From NCBI GenBank assembly GCA_964452575.1, contig CAYVMN010000078.1:1-19519 (forward strand): DNA of 19,519 nucleotides, in the 5' to 3' direction. This DNA comes from CAYVMN01 sp964452575. GTDB taxonomy: Bacteria > Desulfobacterota > DSM-4660 > Desulfatiglandales > Desulfatiglandaceae. Shown piece after piece: positions 5,855 to 13,834 of this stretch. A model generated the notes under the pieces. The model searched no databases. It was not told the origin of the DNA and saw only the letters and a program-made list of their open reading frames with translations. Each line of letters begins with the position of its first letter. Position 1 is the stretch's first letter. The position numbers and the translations under genes are program-made.

Positions 5855-7984
5855 CTAAAACTTGAACAGCTTTTCGATAAGCTGTGACTTCATCAGGTCC
5901 CCTTCCACCTTGAGTCTCCCGGTGGTAAAGGCATTCATGGCGTTCAGCTCGCCTGCGATGAGCTTGACAAAGTCGTCATCGCCCATCTTGATGGTAGTTG
6001 TAGGACCGCTGTGGGAGCCTTCGGTCACCCCGCAAGTCCCCTCCTTGACCGTGACATACCACGAACCACCTTTTGGCCCTGATATATCAAACTGAAAAAC
6101 CACGTCCACCCCACCGGCCTTGTCTGCCTGAAAGGCATCCGGCAGCTTCTCGAATATCCCCTTCACCGTCAGTCCGCCTGTATCTTCCGCCTTGGTTGCC
6201 GACTCCTTCTTGGGACTAAAGGCATCAATCATCGGACCAAAGGCGGCCGTGGCGTTAGCAAATTCCTCTGCGCCTGCAAGGGACTTGATCTTATCTATAT
6301 TTGCGGCCACGGCCTCTGGGGATGGAATCTCTTTTCCATCTCCGACCACTGTACCAGGCCCGCTAACCACGGCCGCACGACTGAAGTAACCCATTCCGGC
6401 GTTATATATTGAACCTGATATCGGGCACTGTTCAGAGCAGAGGTAAAGGACTATTGGGGCCACGAACTCGGGCCTCAACCTCTCAAAGAGATCCGGCGGC
6501 AGTATGTCCTCGGTCAGACGGGTCGCCGCAACCGGCGCTATGGTATTCACCTTGATGTTGTGCTTCTCACCCTCCAGCTTAACCGTGTTCATCAAACCAA
6601 TCAGCCCCATCTTGGCCGCTGAATAATTGGTCTGACCAAAATTACCGAAAAGCCCCGCAGCTGAGGTAGTCATAACGATCCTGCCATAGCGGTTATCCCT
6701 CATCTTCACAAACGCAGGACGGGTCACGTTATACGCCCCCTTCAGGTGAACGTCCATCACCGCATCCCACTGCTCAGGCTCCATCTTTACAAGGGTCTTG
6801 TCCCTCAATATCCCTGCGTTGTTGATCAATACGTCAAGACGCCCAAAGGCATTGATCGCCGTGTCCACTATGGCCTGACCACCTTCCGGAGTGGCCACAG
6901 AGTCATAATTGGCTACAGCTTCACCACCAAGGGCCTTGATCTCCTCCACCACCCTGTCGGCGGCCTCAGAGCCAGATCCCGTGCCATCCCTGGCACCACC
7001 CAGGTCGTTTATCACCACCTTGGCACCTCGCCTCGCCAGCTCAATGGCATAGGCCCTGCCAAGCCCCGCACCAGCACCCGTCACTATCGCAACACGATCA
7101 TCAAAACGGATGTCTTCGGCCTGCTGGCGTCTTTTCATCTCATCTGGACTCAGCCATTCGACAATCCCCTGGTCGATCACGACCTCACCGCTCTTGGCAT
7201 TGATCGTGCGGAAAAGCGCCCTCCCCTCTTCCATTTTCCATATCTGGGTGGTAATGGGAACGCCCGGATATAAGGTCTTTGAAAAACGCACTCGAAAACG
7301 ACTCATTCGTTCCGGCTCCCCAGGGAACAGGTGCTTAATCACCGCCCGGCAGGCGTAGCCGTGGGTACAGAGCCCGTGCATGATCGGCTTTTCAAAGCCG
7401 CTGGCCCGGGCGAAGTCCGGGTCAGCATGAAGCTGAAATATGTCCCCTGAGAGGCGGTAGAGTAAGGGCTGGTCGGCAGAGGGATGCGCGGATTCTTCGA
7501 AATCAGGGGCCCTCTCGGGAAACTTTACCGGCTCGCTGGGGCCTGGGTCTCCTCCGAAACCGCCGTCCTTCCGGCAGAAGAGGGTGAATATATTGGTAAA
7601 GAGCTTCTGTCCGTTGGAATGAAAGGTCACGGCCTCGGCCACCACCAGGGCCCCTTTGCCAGGCCCCTTGTCATACATGTGGGTGATGGCCCCTTCGGTG
7701 GTAATAGTGCCCTCTGTGGGAATGGGATTATGAAGGATTATGTCCTGCTCTCCGTGGAGGATACCTGAGAGATCCGCATTGGAACTCATTCCTACCTCCG
7801 CAAGGAACTCGAAAACGCTGGCTATGGAAAAGCTGGGTATCACCTTGAGCCTGTGTTCATAGCAGTATTCCAGATCATCAAATCCTGCACCGACCCCCAG
7901 GGCATAAAGCGCCACGTTTTTCCACGTGTAATCCTTGCTCAAGGGGCCGATTTTTTTGCCGATGGCATCCAGATTAAGGGCCAT
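5855..7984 (-). CDS. Trifunctional MaoC hydratase - SDR dehydrogenase - SCP2 fusion (MFE-2-like)
   Basis: This 709-residue enzyme likely carries out two beta-oxidation steps: hydration of trans-2-enoyl-CoA to (3R)-hydroxyacyl-CoA, then NAD-dependent oxidation to 3-ketoacyl-CoA. Residues 1-285 form a double hot-dog hydratase 2 (YALGVGAG at 27-34; YRLSGD with D181, LHADP with H186, KPIMHGLCTHG at 199-209). Residues 290-530 are a short-chain dehydrogenase (TGAGAGLG 302-309, NDLGG 326-330, NNAG 388-391, S441, YSAAK with Y454/K458). Residues ~600-709 are an SCP2 sterol-carrier domain that may bind acyl-CoA. Peroxisomal MFE-2 has the same parts in the order SDR-hydratase-SCP2, so this one is permuted. 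In the hydratase motif the usual D-x-N-P-L-H reads D-I-F-Q-L-H, so the catalytic-site Asn is Phe. A strong AAGGAGGTGA precedes the ATG at 7984. The thiolase gene follows after 17 bases. Confidence 0.88.
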   Translation of the reverse strand: MALNLDAIGKKIGPLSKDYTWKNVALYALGVGAGFDDLEYCYEHRLKVIPSFSIASVFEFLAEVGMSSNADLSGILHGEQDIILHNPIPTEGTITTEGAITHMYDKGPGKGALVVAEAVTFHSNGQKLFTNIFTLFCRKDGGFGGDPGPSEPVKFPERAPDFEESAHPSADQPLLYRLSGDIFQLHADPDFARASGFEKPIMHGLCTHGYACRAVIKHLFPGEPERMSRFRVRFSKTLYPGVPITTQIWKMEEGRALFRTINAKSGEVVIDQGIVEWLSPDEMKRRQQAEDIRFDDRVAIVTGAGAGLGRAYAIELARRGAKVVINDLGGARDGTGSGSEAADRVVEEIKALGGEAVANYDSVATPEGGQAIVDTAINAFGRLDVLINNAGILRDKTLVKMEPEQWDAVMDVHLKGAYNVTRPAFVKMRDNRYGRIVMTTSAAGLFGNFGQTNYSAAKMGLIGLMNTVKLEGEKHNIKVNTIAPVAATRLTEDILPPDLFERLRPEFVAPIVLYLCSEQCPISGSIYNAGMGYFSRAAVVSGPGTVVGDGKEIPSPEAVAANIDKIKSLAGAEEFANATAAFGPMIDAFSPKKESATKAEDTGGLTVKGIFEKLPDAFQADKAGGVDVVFQFDISGPKGGSWYVTVKEGTCGVTEGSHSGPTTTIKMGDDDFVKLIAGELNAMNAFTTGRLKVEGDLMKSQLIEKLFKF

Positions 7985-8022
7985 CTCGTCACCTCCTTAT
8001 TTGAAATAGACTTCCAGTCCTC

Positions 8023-8054
8023 TCTATAGGCTAACATCTCTAAATTCGTGTCAA
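8023..8054 (-). promoter_or_regulatory. Possible promoter of the hydratase/dehydrogenase-thiolase operon
   Basis: On the minus strand a perfect -35 TTGACA (8049-8054) stands 20 bases from TATAGA (8023-8028). The spacing is longer than ideal. With 17-18 bases the -10 would be GCCTAT or CCTATA. The element lies about 40-70 bases before the ATG at 7984 in the 271-base gap after the ligase gene. It would let the two downstream genes be transcribed apart from the ligase. Confidence 0.35.
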
Positions 8055-8255
8055 GTCTTTGTAAGTCAGGCATCGTGCCCGTTGGCAGGATTTCCCCGTC
8101 CTAGGCAAGTAATGGCCGGTGAGCAGAGTTTCGTTGGGCTATTGCATTGCCGGACGAATCACTACCATATCTCATCCCAATAAAAAAGTGCTTTTTGTCT
8201 TATACTTGATCCGATGAACGGGCGGGCATAGGCACAGTTCGGACCCTGCGTCAGA

Positions 8256-9812
8256 TCACAGATACCGCTCCCTAAGTCCTTTCTTATAGATCTTGGCAGA
8301 GCCTGTCTTCGGAAGTTCCGGGACAAAGTCGACCGACTTTGGGGCCTTGTAGCGGGCAATACGATCTTTGCAGTGCAGGATAATCTCATCTTCCGTGACG
8401 CTATGGCCCTCCTTGAGCACCACTATCGCCTTCACAGCCTCTCCCCACTTAGGGTCCGGAACCCCGATGACCGCTGCCTCCAGGATGGAAGGATGGGTAT
8501 AGAGCGTGTTTTCTACTTTTACAGAGTAAACGTTTTCGCCGCCCGTGATGATCATATCCTTTTTCCTGTCAACGATATTGACATACCCCTCTTCATCCAC
8601 TACGGCCATGTCTCCTGTAAAGAGCCAGCCATCTTTTAGGACCTTGGCCGTCTCCTCCGGCTGCCTCCAGTAGCCCTTTGTTACGATATCCCCCTTTACG
8701 ACAATCTCGCCCACCTCTTTGTCATCGGGGGTGACCAATGTGCCGTCTTCCCTCACCACCTTCAGAAGGACGCCAAGGAATGGTCGACCTGTCTTTGCCT
8801 TGTAAAAGAACTGCCTCTCTGGAGAAAGGTCCGCCAGATTACCTTTCAGGATAGAGACCGTAAGGTAGGGGCTCGTCTCGGTCATCCCGTAGGTCTGGAT
8901 ATAGTCGCACCTGAAGGTCTCCATAATCTTCCTCACCACCTCTGGGGCGATTGGGGCACCACCGCTGAGCAGGGCCCTAAGGCTGGAGAAGTCATAGGTA
9001 CCCACGCCAGGGGTATTGACCAGCATGTTCAACATGGTGGGAATCATGTTTGTAATGGTCACCTTCTCATCTCGAAGGGCGACAAGTACGCAGGGGGCAT
9101 CGAAGTCGGTCACGACCACGTGCTTTCCCCCCACCCACGTAATCGCGAAGGTAGCCCATGCGTCGGCCAGATGAAAAAGGGGGGCAACATGTATCCAGTT
9201 GTCCTTATCCGTCAGATGCAACTCCGCTATGGCTGCCAGGGCATGGCTGCATACGTTCTTGTGCGAGAGCATAACCCCCTTGGGCCGTCCTGTTGTTCCG
9301 CTGGCATAGTAGAGGTGTGCCACATCGTCATCGGATAGATCCGGGACCTCCGGAGGCGCCTTTTCTTCCCGCTCCAAAATCTCCTCATAATCGAGCGAAT
9401 CCTTGAGGCGTGGCTCGTCGCCCGGACCTGTCCAGACTACCCGTCCTATCCCGCTGCTCGTCTCCATGACAGAAGAAACCTGAGGCCCAAATCGCCTCGC
9501 GGCAATCAACAAACGGGCCTGGGAATCCCCCAATATATAACCCAGTTCAGCCGGAGAAAGCCGAAAGTTGAGGGGATTCAAAATGGCCCCCAGTTGCGCG
9601 ACAGCGAAATAGCATTCTAGGAATTCGTTACTGTTGTGATGCAAAATGGCCACACAGTCTCCCTTGCCGACACCTTTCCTTCTAAAGAAATTAGCTAGAC
9701 CATAGACGCGATCTGCAAACTGGGAGTAGGTAAATCGCTTCTCGTTGCAGACCACGGCCTCTTTACCCGCATAGAGACTCAGGGCCTTTTCAAGAATAAA
9801 TGTGATGTTCAT
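8256..9812 (-). CDS. AMP-forming acyl-CoA ligase (synthetase)
   Basis: This 518-residue member of the ANL superfamily has normal length. It would activate a carboxylic acid with ATP and CoA to acyl-CoA, AMP and PPi. Motifs in order are YYASGTTGRPKGVMLSH (168-184, the phosphate-binding loop), YGMTETSP (308-315), GWLFTGD with D401, VDRKKDMIITGGENVY (414-429, hinge) and PKTGSAKIYKK near the C-terminus with the adenylation lysine at K507. Two usual positions differ: GENVYP.EVE reads GENVYSVKVE, and GSGK reads GSAK. Catalytic residues are kept. The start at 9812 has only a weak site (AGGG about 8 bases upstream). The gene lies 194 bases after mgtE and 271 before the hydratase fusion, so it belongs with the acyl-CoA degradation genes by function, though perhaps not by transcript. 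Medium/long-chain or aryl substrate is undetermined. Confidence 0.88.
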   Translation of the reverse strand: MNITFILEKALSLYAGKEAVVCNEKRFTYSQFADRVYGLANFFRRKGVGKGDCVAILHHNSNEFLECYFAVAQLGAILNPLNFRLSPAELGYILGDSQARLLIAARRFGPQVSSVMETSSGIGRVVWTGPGDEPRLKDSLDYEEILEREEKAPPEVPDLSDDDVAHLYYASGTTGRPKGVMLSHKNVCSHALAAIAELHLTDKDNWIHVAPLFHLADAWATFAITWVGGKHVVVTDFDAPCVLVALRDEKVTITNMIPTMLNMLVNTPGVGTYDFSSLRALLSGGAPIAPEVVRKIMETFRCDYIQTYGMTETSPYLTVSILKGNLADLSPERQFFYKAKTGRPFLGVLLKVVREDGTLVTPDDKEVGEIVVKGDIVTKGYWRQPEETAKVLKDGWLFTGDMAVVDEEGYVNIVDRKKDMIITGGENVYSVKVENTLYTHPSILEAAVIGVPDPKWGEAVKAIVVLKEGHSVTEDEIILHCKDRIARYKAPKSVDFVPELPKTGSAKIYKKGLRERYL

Positions 9813-9851
9813 GACAATACCCTAACCGGATGAACCGGAACCAAAGAAGAA

Positions 9852-9925
9852 TCCCTCACAAAGGCGCAAGACGCCAAGTTTTATGCACAAATCTCGCAGC
9901 ATTGTTTCTCTTTGCGAGCCTTGTT
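9852..9925. repeat. Possible degenerate interspersed-repeat remnant
   Basis: The stretch CTCACAAAGGCGCAAGACGC, followed by CCAAG and, about 30 bases on, CTTTGCGAGCC, resembles the 'caaaggcgcaaagacgcaaag' type of short repeat that I recall between genes in many bacteria. Only one copy is in the window, so repetition cannot be shown here. Confidence 0.25.
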
Positions 9926-10006
9926 TACCCCAGATACTAACCCGAATAAACCCAAAGATATTGAAACCTGGTCTTTGCCATCAGTTCACAGAAGATGGCA
10001 TCCATC

Positions 10007-11374
10007 TCACGCCGTCATGTGCAGAAAAAGGGTCACCAGACCCAGGTAAATAACCAAACTCAAGACATCATTAAAGGTCGTCACAAAAGGTCCTGCCGCA
10101 AGGGCAGGATCAACATTGGATCTTTTCAGGATCAAAGGAACGGCCGAACCCACAAAGCCCGAGTTGAGCACGATTACTATCATCGCCAGGGCCACGATGC
10201 ATCCCAGCTCGTAATCTGAAAGCCAGAAACCCACAATCAGGCCAAGGACTGCCCCGCATGTGATCCCGTTTACAAGCGCAACTCTCAGCTCCATCCAGAG
10301 CCGTTTCCAGGTACTCATAAGGCTGATGTCACCCGTAGCCAATCCTCTGACAACGAATGTGGCGGCCTGGGTGCCTGTATTGCCACCCATGGCCATAATC
10401 ACCGGGATAAAGAAGGTCAGAGCGATTATCTTCTGAAGGGACACCTGGAATCTGTTGATCACCACCGCAGCGAGTATCCCTCCACCCAGTGCCGCTATCA
10501 ACCACGGCAGCCTGGCCTTGGAGATCTTTAATGCAGACTCTTCCGCAATCTCCTGATCAATCACCCCGGCCATGAGGGAGATGTCCTCGTCAACCTCTTC
10601 CTCGATGACATCAATGATATCGTCATGGGTTATACGGCCCACCAGGTGATGAGCCTTGTCTACAACGGGAATAGTGACAAGGTCATATTTCTTGACCAGT
10701 TGAATTACCTCTTCCTGATCTGTGTTTACATCCACCGAGATGACCTCGGGGTTCATGATTTGGCTGACTTTCCTGTACGGATGCTCCAGCACAAGATCCT
10801 TAAGGGATATCACTCCAACCAGGACACCCGAGTCATCCACTACCCAGATGTAATAAAGGCTTTCCACCTCCTCCCTTTTTTCTCGGATAGTCTCGATGGC
10901 ATCCTGGACCGTGGCATTTGCCTTTACGGCGACATACTCCAGGGCCATGATCCCGCCAGCCGTATCCTCAGGATAAGGCAGGAGCTTCTCCAGCTCTCCT
11001 GAGACATCATCTCTTACCGCTTCAATGATCTCTTTGGCCCTTTCGGCCGGTAGATCCCTTACAAGTTCGGCTGCATCATCTGAGTCAAGCCCCTCGAGAA
11101 TCTCAGAGATGGCCTGATTGTCAAGATCCTTGAGTATCCGATCTTGTACAGGCGTCTCAATCTCTACCAGGACCTCTCCCGCCCCCTCGGGTTCAAGCAA
11201 TTTGAAGACAAAGATGCGTTCCTGGGGATCCAGATGCTCTACTAAATCCGCCGCATCTGCAGGCCTAGCACTATCAATCAGGGTCTTGACCCCATGGCTA
11301 TCTTGTTTGTGAATAAGGGTCTTGACCTCTTGAATCAGTTTTTCGTGTACGGTTACGGTCTGGAAACGAGCCAA
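10007..11374 (-). CDS. mgtE: MgtE-type magnesium channel/transporter
   Basis: This 455-residue inner-membrane protein has the full MgtE layout. An acidic N-terminal superhelical domain (about 10-130, with DSDDAAELVRDLPAER) is followed by two CBS domains (about 140-255, with MALEYVAVKANATVQDAI and MNPEVISVDVNTDQEEV) and a linking helix. Five membrane segments follow from about residue 290. The pore/selectivity motifs PVIMAMGGNTGTQA and DPALAAGPFVTTFND are present. It imports Mg2+ (also Co2+) and is gated by cytosolic Mg2+ through the CBS/N domains. The start is a TTG at 11374, supported by AGGAG (11382-11386) 7 bases upstream. No ATG fits, so the unusual start may lower its translation. It begins 19 bases after the stop of the DHH phosphoesterase gene, so the two form an operon. 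No M-box-like leader is seen, since the upstream gene is so close. Confidence 0.92.
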   Translation of the reverse strand: MARFQTVTVHEKLIQEVKTLIHKQDSHGVKTLIDSARPADAADLVEHLDPQERIFVFKLLEPEGAGEVLVEIETPVQDRILKDLDNQAISEILEGLDSDDAAELVRDLPAERAKEIIEAVRDDVSGELEKLLPYPEDTAGGIMALEYVAVKANATVQDAIETIREKREEVESLYYIWVVDDSGVLVGVISLKDLVLEHPYRKVSQIMNPEVISVDVNTDQEEVIQLVKKYDLVTIPVVDKAHHLVGRITHDDIIDVIEEEVDEDISLMAGVIDQEIAEESALKISKARLPWLIAALGGGILAAVVINRFQVSLQKIIALTFFIPVIMAMGGNTGTQAATFVVRGLATGDISLMSTWKRLWMELRVALVNGITCGAVLGLIVGFWLSDYELGCIVALAMIVIVLNSGFVGSAVPLILKRSNVDPALAAGPFVTTFNDVLSLVIYLGLVTLFLHMTA

Positions 11375-11386
11375 GGTTAATCTCCT
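11375..11386 (-). promoter_or_regulatory. Shine-Dalgarno site deciding the TTG start of mgtE
   Basis: AGGAG at 11382-11386 (read on the minus strand) is 7 bases from TTG 11372-11374. The next in-frame ATG codons are far inside the conserved N-terminal domain, so the TTG is the start. Confidence 0.65.
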
Positions 11387-11393
11387 ATCCCGG

Positions 11394-12404
11394 TCAATTC
11401 AGCGTCTTTAGCCTTTTCGTAATGAACTTGGGGATGTTAGGTGTACCCTTTATCTCTTTACTGATTGCATCCAGAGAAATTTCGGCCCTTGCAGCGCTCC
11501 TGTGACCCCCTCCAGAACCACCTAAGTGCTTAAAGAGCCTCTCGGCAACTTTTCCTGCATTACTCCTGAAGCCTGCATTTCTCACGATTACGATAAGCCT
11601 CTCCTCAAATATGCCGGAGACAACACTCCATGTCGCCTCAGCCAGCCCCATAAAAAAATCCGCTATGATGACCAGGATATCCGGATTCTTGACCTCCCCC
11701 ATGTGAACAAAGGCCACGTGCCTCACTATCTTGAGGCGCTCCATCCCAATCCGATAATTGGCCAACATCTCTTTTGTCATCTCTGAGGATTCGATCTTTT
11801 TTATGATATTCATATTCGTAAGGGGATAAAGGTACCTGAAGGCATTGATATCATTGGGGAGGCATTCCCTGACAAAGTTGTTGGTATCTGTCTTGATCCC
11901 ATAGAAGAGGGCCGTTGCAAGCCTGGGGGAAGGCCTGATCTTGAAGGCCCTCAGGTATTCGGTTAAGATCGTAGAGTTCGCCCCATAGCTTTCCTTGATA
12001 TCCACAAAATAGGCCTTTGATAATGGACCAATCGGGTGATGATCGATAATAATATCAAATTGCTGGTCGGCAAACTCCTTATGATGGTGAGGCTGGGAGT
12101 CAAGGATTGCCCATTTGGTGGCCTCAGAAGGCCTCAAGTCCCGAATAGGCCTCTGTTCTACCTTAAGGAGTTTGATAAAGGCCAAATTATCGGTCCGTTG
12201 GATTGGATTGATATGAAAGACCTCTGCTTTTCTGACCTTCCGCCAAAAAAACCTCTTTAGTGCCAGGGCACTTGCCATGGCATCAGGGTCGGCATTGATA
12301 AGTATGCACAGGCTGTCTTCAGGGCTCACCACCTCCCGTAGACGCTTGCACCTCTCCGTGAGGCTGGTGGATTTGGAAAAGGGGTGGTCCATCAGACCAT
12401 TCAT
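11394..12404 (-). CDS. DHH/DHHA1 family phosphoesterase (NrnA-like)
   Basis: This 336-residue soluble protein is a stand-alone DHH phosphoesterase. The N-terminal DHH domain has the two-metal motifs INADPDAMASA (D39, D41), ILDSQ (D102), IIDHHPIG (DHH 121-123) and IKTDTNNF (D173). The C-terminal DHHA1 domain has the substrate-binding GGSGGGHRSAA (295-304). Relatives hydrolyse nanoRNAs (2-5 nt), pAp or the linear dinucleotide products of cyclic dinucleotides. Which of these applies cannot be read from sequence. The first motif lacks the leading His of classic NrnA but keeps both aspartates. The ATG at 12404 is preceded by GGGAGGAG with a 6-base gap. mgtE follows 19 bases downstream, which hints at a link between nucleotide turnover and divalent-metal supply, though the pairing may be incidental. 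Confidence 0.85.
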   Translation of the reverse strand: MNGLMDHPFSKSTSLTERCKRLREVVSPEDSLCILINADPDAMASALALKRFFWRKVRKAEVFHINPIQRTDNLAFIKLLKVEQRPIRDLRPSEATKWAILDSQPHHHKEFADQQFDIIIDHHPIGPLSKAYFVDIKESYGANSTILTEYLRAFKIRPSPRLATALFYGIKTDTNNFVRECLPNDINAFRYLYPLTNMNIIKKIESSEMTKEMLANYRIGMERLKIVRHVAFVHMGEVKNPDILVIIADFFMGLAEATWSVVSGIFEERLIVIVRNAGFRSNAGKVAERLFKHLGGSGGGHRSAARAEISLDAISKEIKGTPNIPKFITKRLKTLN

Positions 12405-12496
12405 GTCAGGCTCCTCCCTAAGATCTTGTGCCGCTAACAGACCTTTAGTGTCATCCGCATTTCAGTCGTCTGGTATCGGTTCGTCTTAGAGGTTCT

Positions 12497-12535
12497 ACCG
12501 GTTTTAGGCCGGTGTAAGTAAAGGGATAGTATCCC
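12497..12535. other. Two short inverted repeats in the gap before the DHH gene
   Basis: ACCGG (12497-12501) pairs with CCGGT (12509-12513) across a 7-base loop, and GGGATA-G-TATCCC lies at 12523-12535. Both are in the 174-base gap between the TIM-barrel gene and the DHH gene. Neither is followed by a T-run on the minus strand. They may be protein-binding sites or chance. Confidence 0.25.
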
Positions 12536-12578
12536 AAGGGCACTCAAAATTCAATGTGAAACTCAGAGAATTTCCCGG

Positions 12579-13367
12579 TCACCACGGCAAGAGCTTCTCC
12601 AGATATTGAAGACTGGGCCAGAGGTCCTTTTCCCTGTGAGGCTCAAGGGTAATGATGGGTGGGTTTCCTTTCATGGCATTCAGGCGTGTGAAAAGCCCTT
12701 TAAAATCAATCGTCCCCTGGCCAAGCCCCAGGTGGTCATCTTGTGTGCCGGAGTTATCATGGAGGTGAAGCTGGCCAATAAAGGGTCCAAGGGAGTCCAC
12801 CCAGGAATCGAGGGGCACACGGCTGAATACGGCCTGGTGACCTGTATCAAGACAGAAGCCCGCTCTTTGTCTCCCCAAGGTCTCAAAGAGGATCTGGATA
12901 TCATCTGGCCTATGTTCATACACATTTTCCAACATCAGTGAGCTCCCCTCGTCCTGCACACACTGTGCAACCCAGGTCCACAGTTCCAGGCTCTTTTCAA
13001 CCCAGATATCCTTCATGTAATAATATCTCTTGGGGTCATATCCCATGTGGAACACGATGGTTCTTGGCCTGAAAATGGGAATCAACCTGAGGACCTGTTC
13101 AAAGCGGCCTCGAGTCACTCGGCCGATCTTTGGATCGGGAGAACCTGGGGACATGTCGACAAAGGGTCCGTGCAGGGAAATGGAAAGGGCCGCATTACAC
13201 AGGGTCTCTGCAACCCTCCCGAAATCAGATAGGGAATATATGTCGAGGGCCTCCGCATCAAATCCGATCTCTGGATTGAGCCTGTAGTCGATGAAATGCT
13301 CCAAGTACGACTCATAAAGCATGGTGAATGGGATGTTGACCTGAACGATCTCTTTCACTCGCGCCAT
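12579..13367 (-). CDS. Sugar phosphate isomerase/epimerase-like (AP endonuclease 2) TIM-barrel protein
   Basis: This 262-residue cytosolic protein has the xylose-isomerase-like TIM barrel. The ATG at 13367 is chosen because GAGGA lies 7 bases upstream. A TTG six codons earlier would place that site inside the gene. Likely metal ligands appear in order at the ends of strands: SLHGPF (H66), VFHMGY (H107), MLENVYE (E147), CLDTGH (D174, H177), LHLHDN (H201/H203, D204), DDHLGLGQG (H212) and TLEPH (E242). This set fits both isomerases/epimerases and endonuclease IV. The short length and the 'DNxGxxDDHLGLGxGxID' pattern favour the sugar isomerase-like group, so a role in sugar or inositol-type metabolism is more likely than DNA repair, but the substrate is unknown. 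The gene is transcribed divergently from the small gene at 13490 and lies 174 bases before the DHH gene. Confidence 0.8.
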   Translation of the reverse strand: MARVKEIVQVNIPFTMLYESYLEHFIDYRLNPEIGFDAEALDIYSLSDFGRVAETLCNAALSISLHGPFVDMSPGSPDPKIGRVTRGRFEQVLRLIPIFRPRTIVFHMGYDPKRYYYMKDIWVEKSLELWTWVAQCVQDEGSSLMLENVYEHRPDDIQILFETLGRQRAGFCLDTGHQAVFSRVPLDSWVDSLGPFIGQLHLHDNSGTQDDHLGLGQGTIDFKGLFTRLNAMKGNPPIITLEPHREKDLWPSLQYLEKLLPW

Positions 13368-13386
13368 AAAAAAATCCTCGCCCAAA

Positions 13387-13415
13387 TTGACAAGGCATTT
13401 AGGTTCCTATAGAAT
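13387..13415 (+). promoter_or_regulatory. Near-consensus sigma70 promoter
   Basis: TTGACA (13387-13392, 6 of 6) and TAGAAT (13410-13415, 5 of 6) are exactly 17 bases apart. The predicted start near 13422 gives a leader of about 68 bases before the plus-strand gene at 13490. The -35 box is only about 20 bases from the start of the divergent minus-strand gene, so the two promoters must overlap or lie side by side. Confidence 0.7.
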
Positions 13416-13489
13416 GAAGTCTTTAACGGAGTAACGGGAGGGAACAACAATCAACTGGGCCCGATCACCAGGGCTGATAGATTCCTAAC

Positions 13490-13834
13490 ATGAAAAAGGC
13501 TATCATCTCCCCCTTGTGTTCAGCATTCATTATTCCCGGGCTTGGACAGGTGCTTAATCAGCACCTGAAGAAGGGGGCCTTTATCCTGGTGGCCGTCTTC
13601 ATTATCTTTATAATAGGTGCAATCAAACTGTTCCGAATGCTGAGTACGGCACTTGCTGGAATAGACATCAGGAGCCCTGACACCTCAGTTATTATAGATA
13701 GGCTTAAGGCAGAAGACCCCTTCTTCCTGTGGTGCCTTGTTATTGCCCTGGGCATCTTATGGGTCTATTCACTGCTGGATGCCTTTTTCTGCGGGAGGGA
13801 GATAGACGAAAAAGGAAAGGGGGGCGGCGCATGA
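13490..13834 (+). CDS. Small inner-membrane protein (114 aa)
   Basis: The product has two predicted membrane parts: AFIIPGLGQVLNQHLKKGAF leading into ILVAVFIIFIIGAI (about 12-45), and FFLWCLVIALGILWVYSLLDAFF (about 83-105). Between them is a ~35-residue hydrophilic loop, and the tail is basic. The 'PGLGQ...N....KG' start resembles TM2/DUF5683-type small membrane proteins, in which a short helical hairpin precedes a longer one. Function is unknown. No strong Shine-Dalgarno is seen before ATG 13490, although the promoter is near-consensus. The gene ends in ATGA with the next gene's start, so the two are translationally coupled. Confidence 0.72.
   Translation: MKKAIISPLCSAFIIPGLGQVLNQHLKKGAFILVAVFIIFIIGAIKLFRMLSTALAGIDIRSPDTSVIIDRLKAEDPFFLWCLVIALGILWVYSLLDAFFCGREIDEKGKGGGA

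Noticed and set aside
6746..7273. 175-codon plus-strand frame
   Set aside because: It lies wholly opposite the hydratase/dehydrogenase fusion, whose motifs run through the region. No independent start signal.
8183..8196. AAAAAGTGCTTTTT as a terminator of the ligase gene
   Set aside because: The stem is nearly all A-T with a two-base loop, so it would not form a stable terminator hairpin.
8162..8389. 75-codon minus-strand frame overlapping the ligase end
   Set aside because: It is out of frame with the conserved ligase C-terminus, overlaps it by over 130 bases and has no recognisable features.
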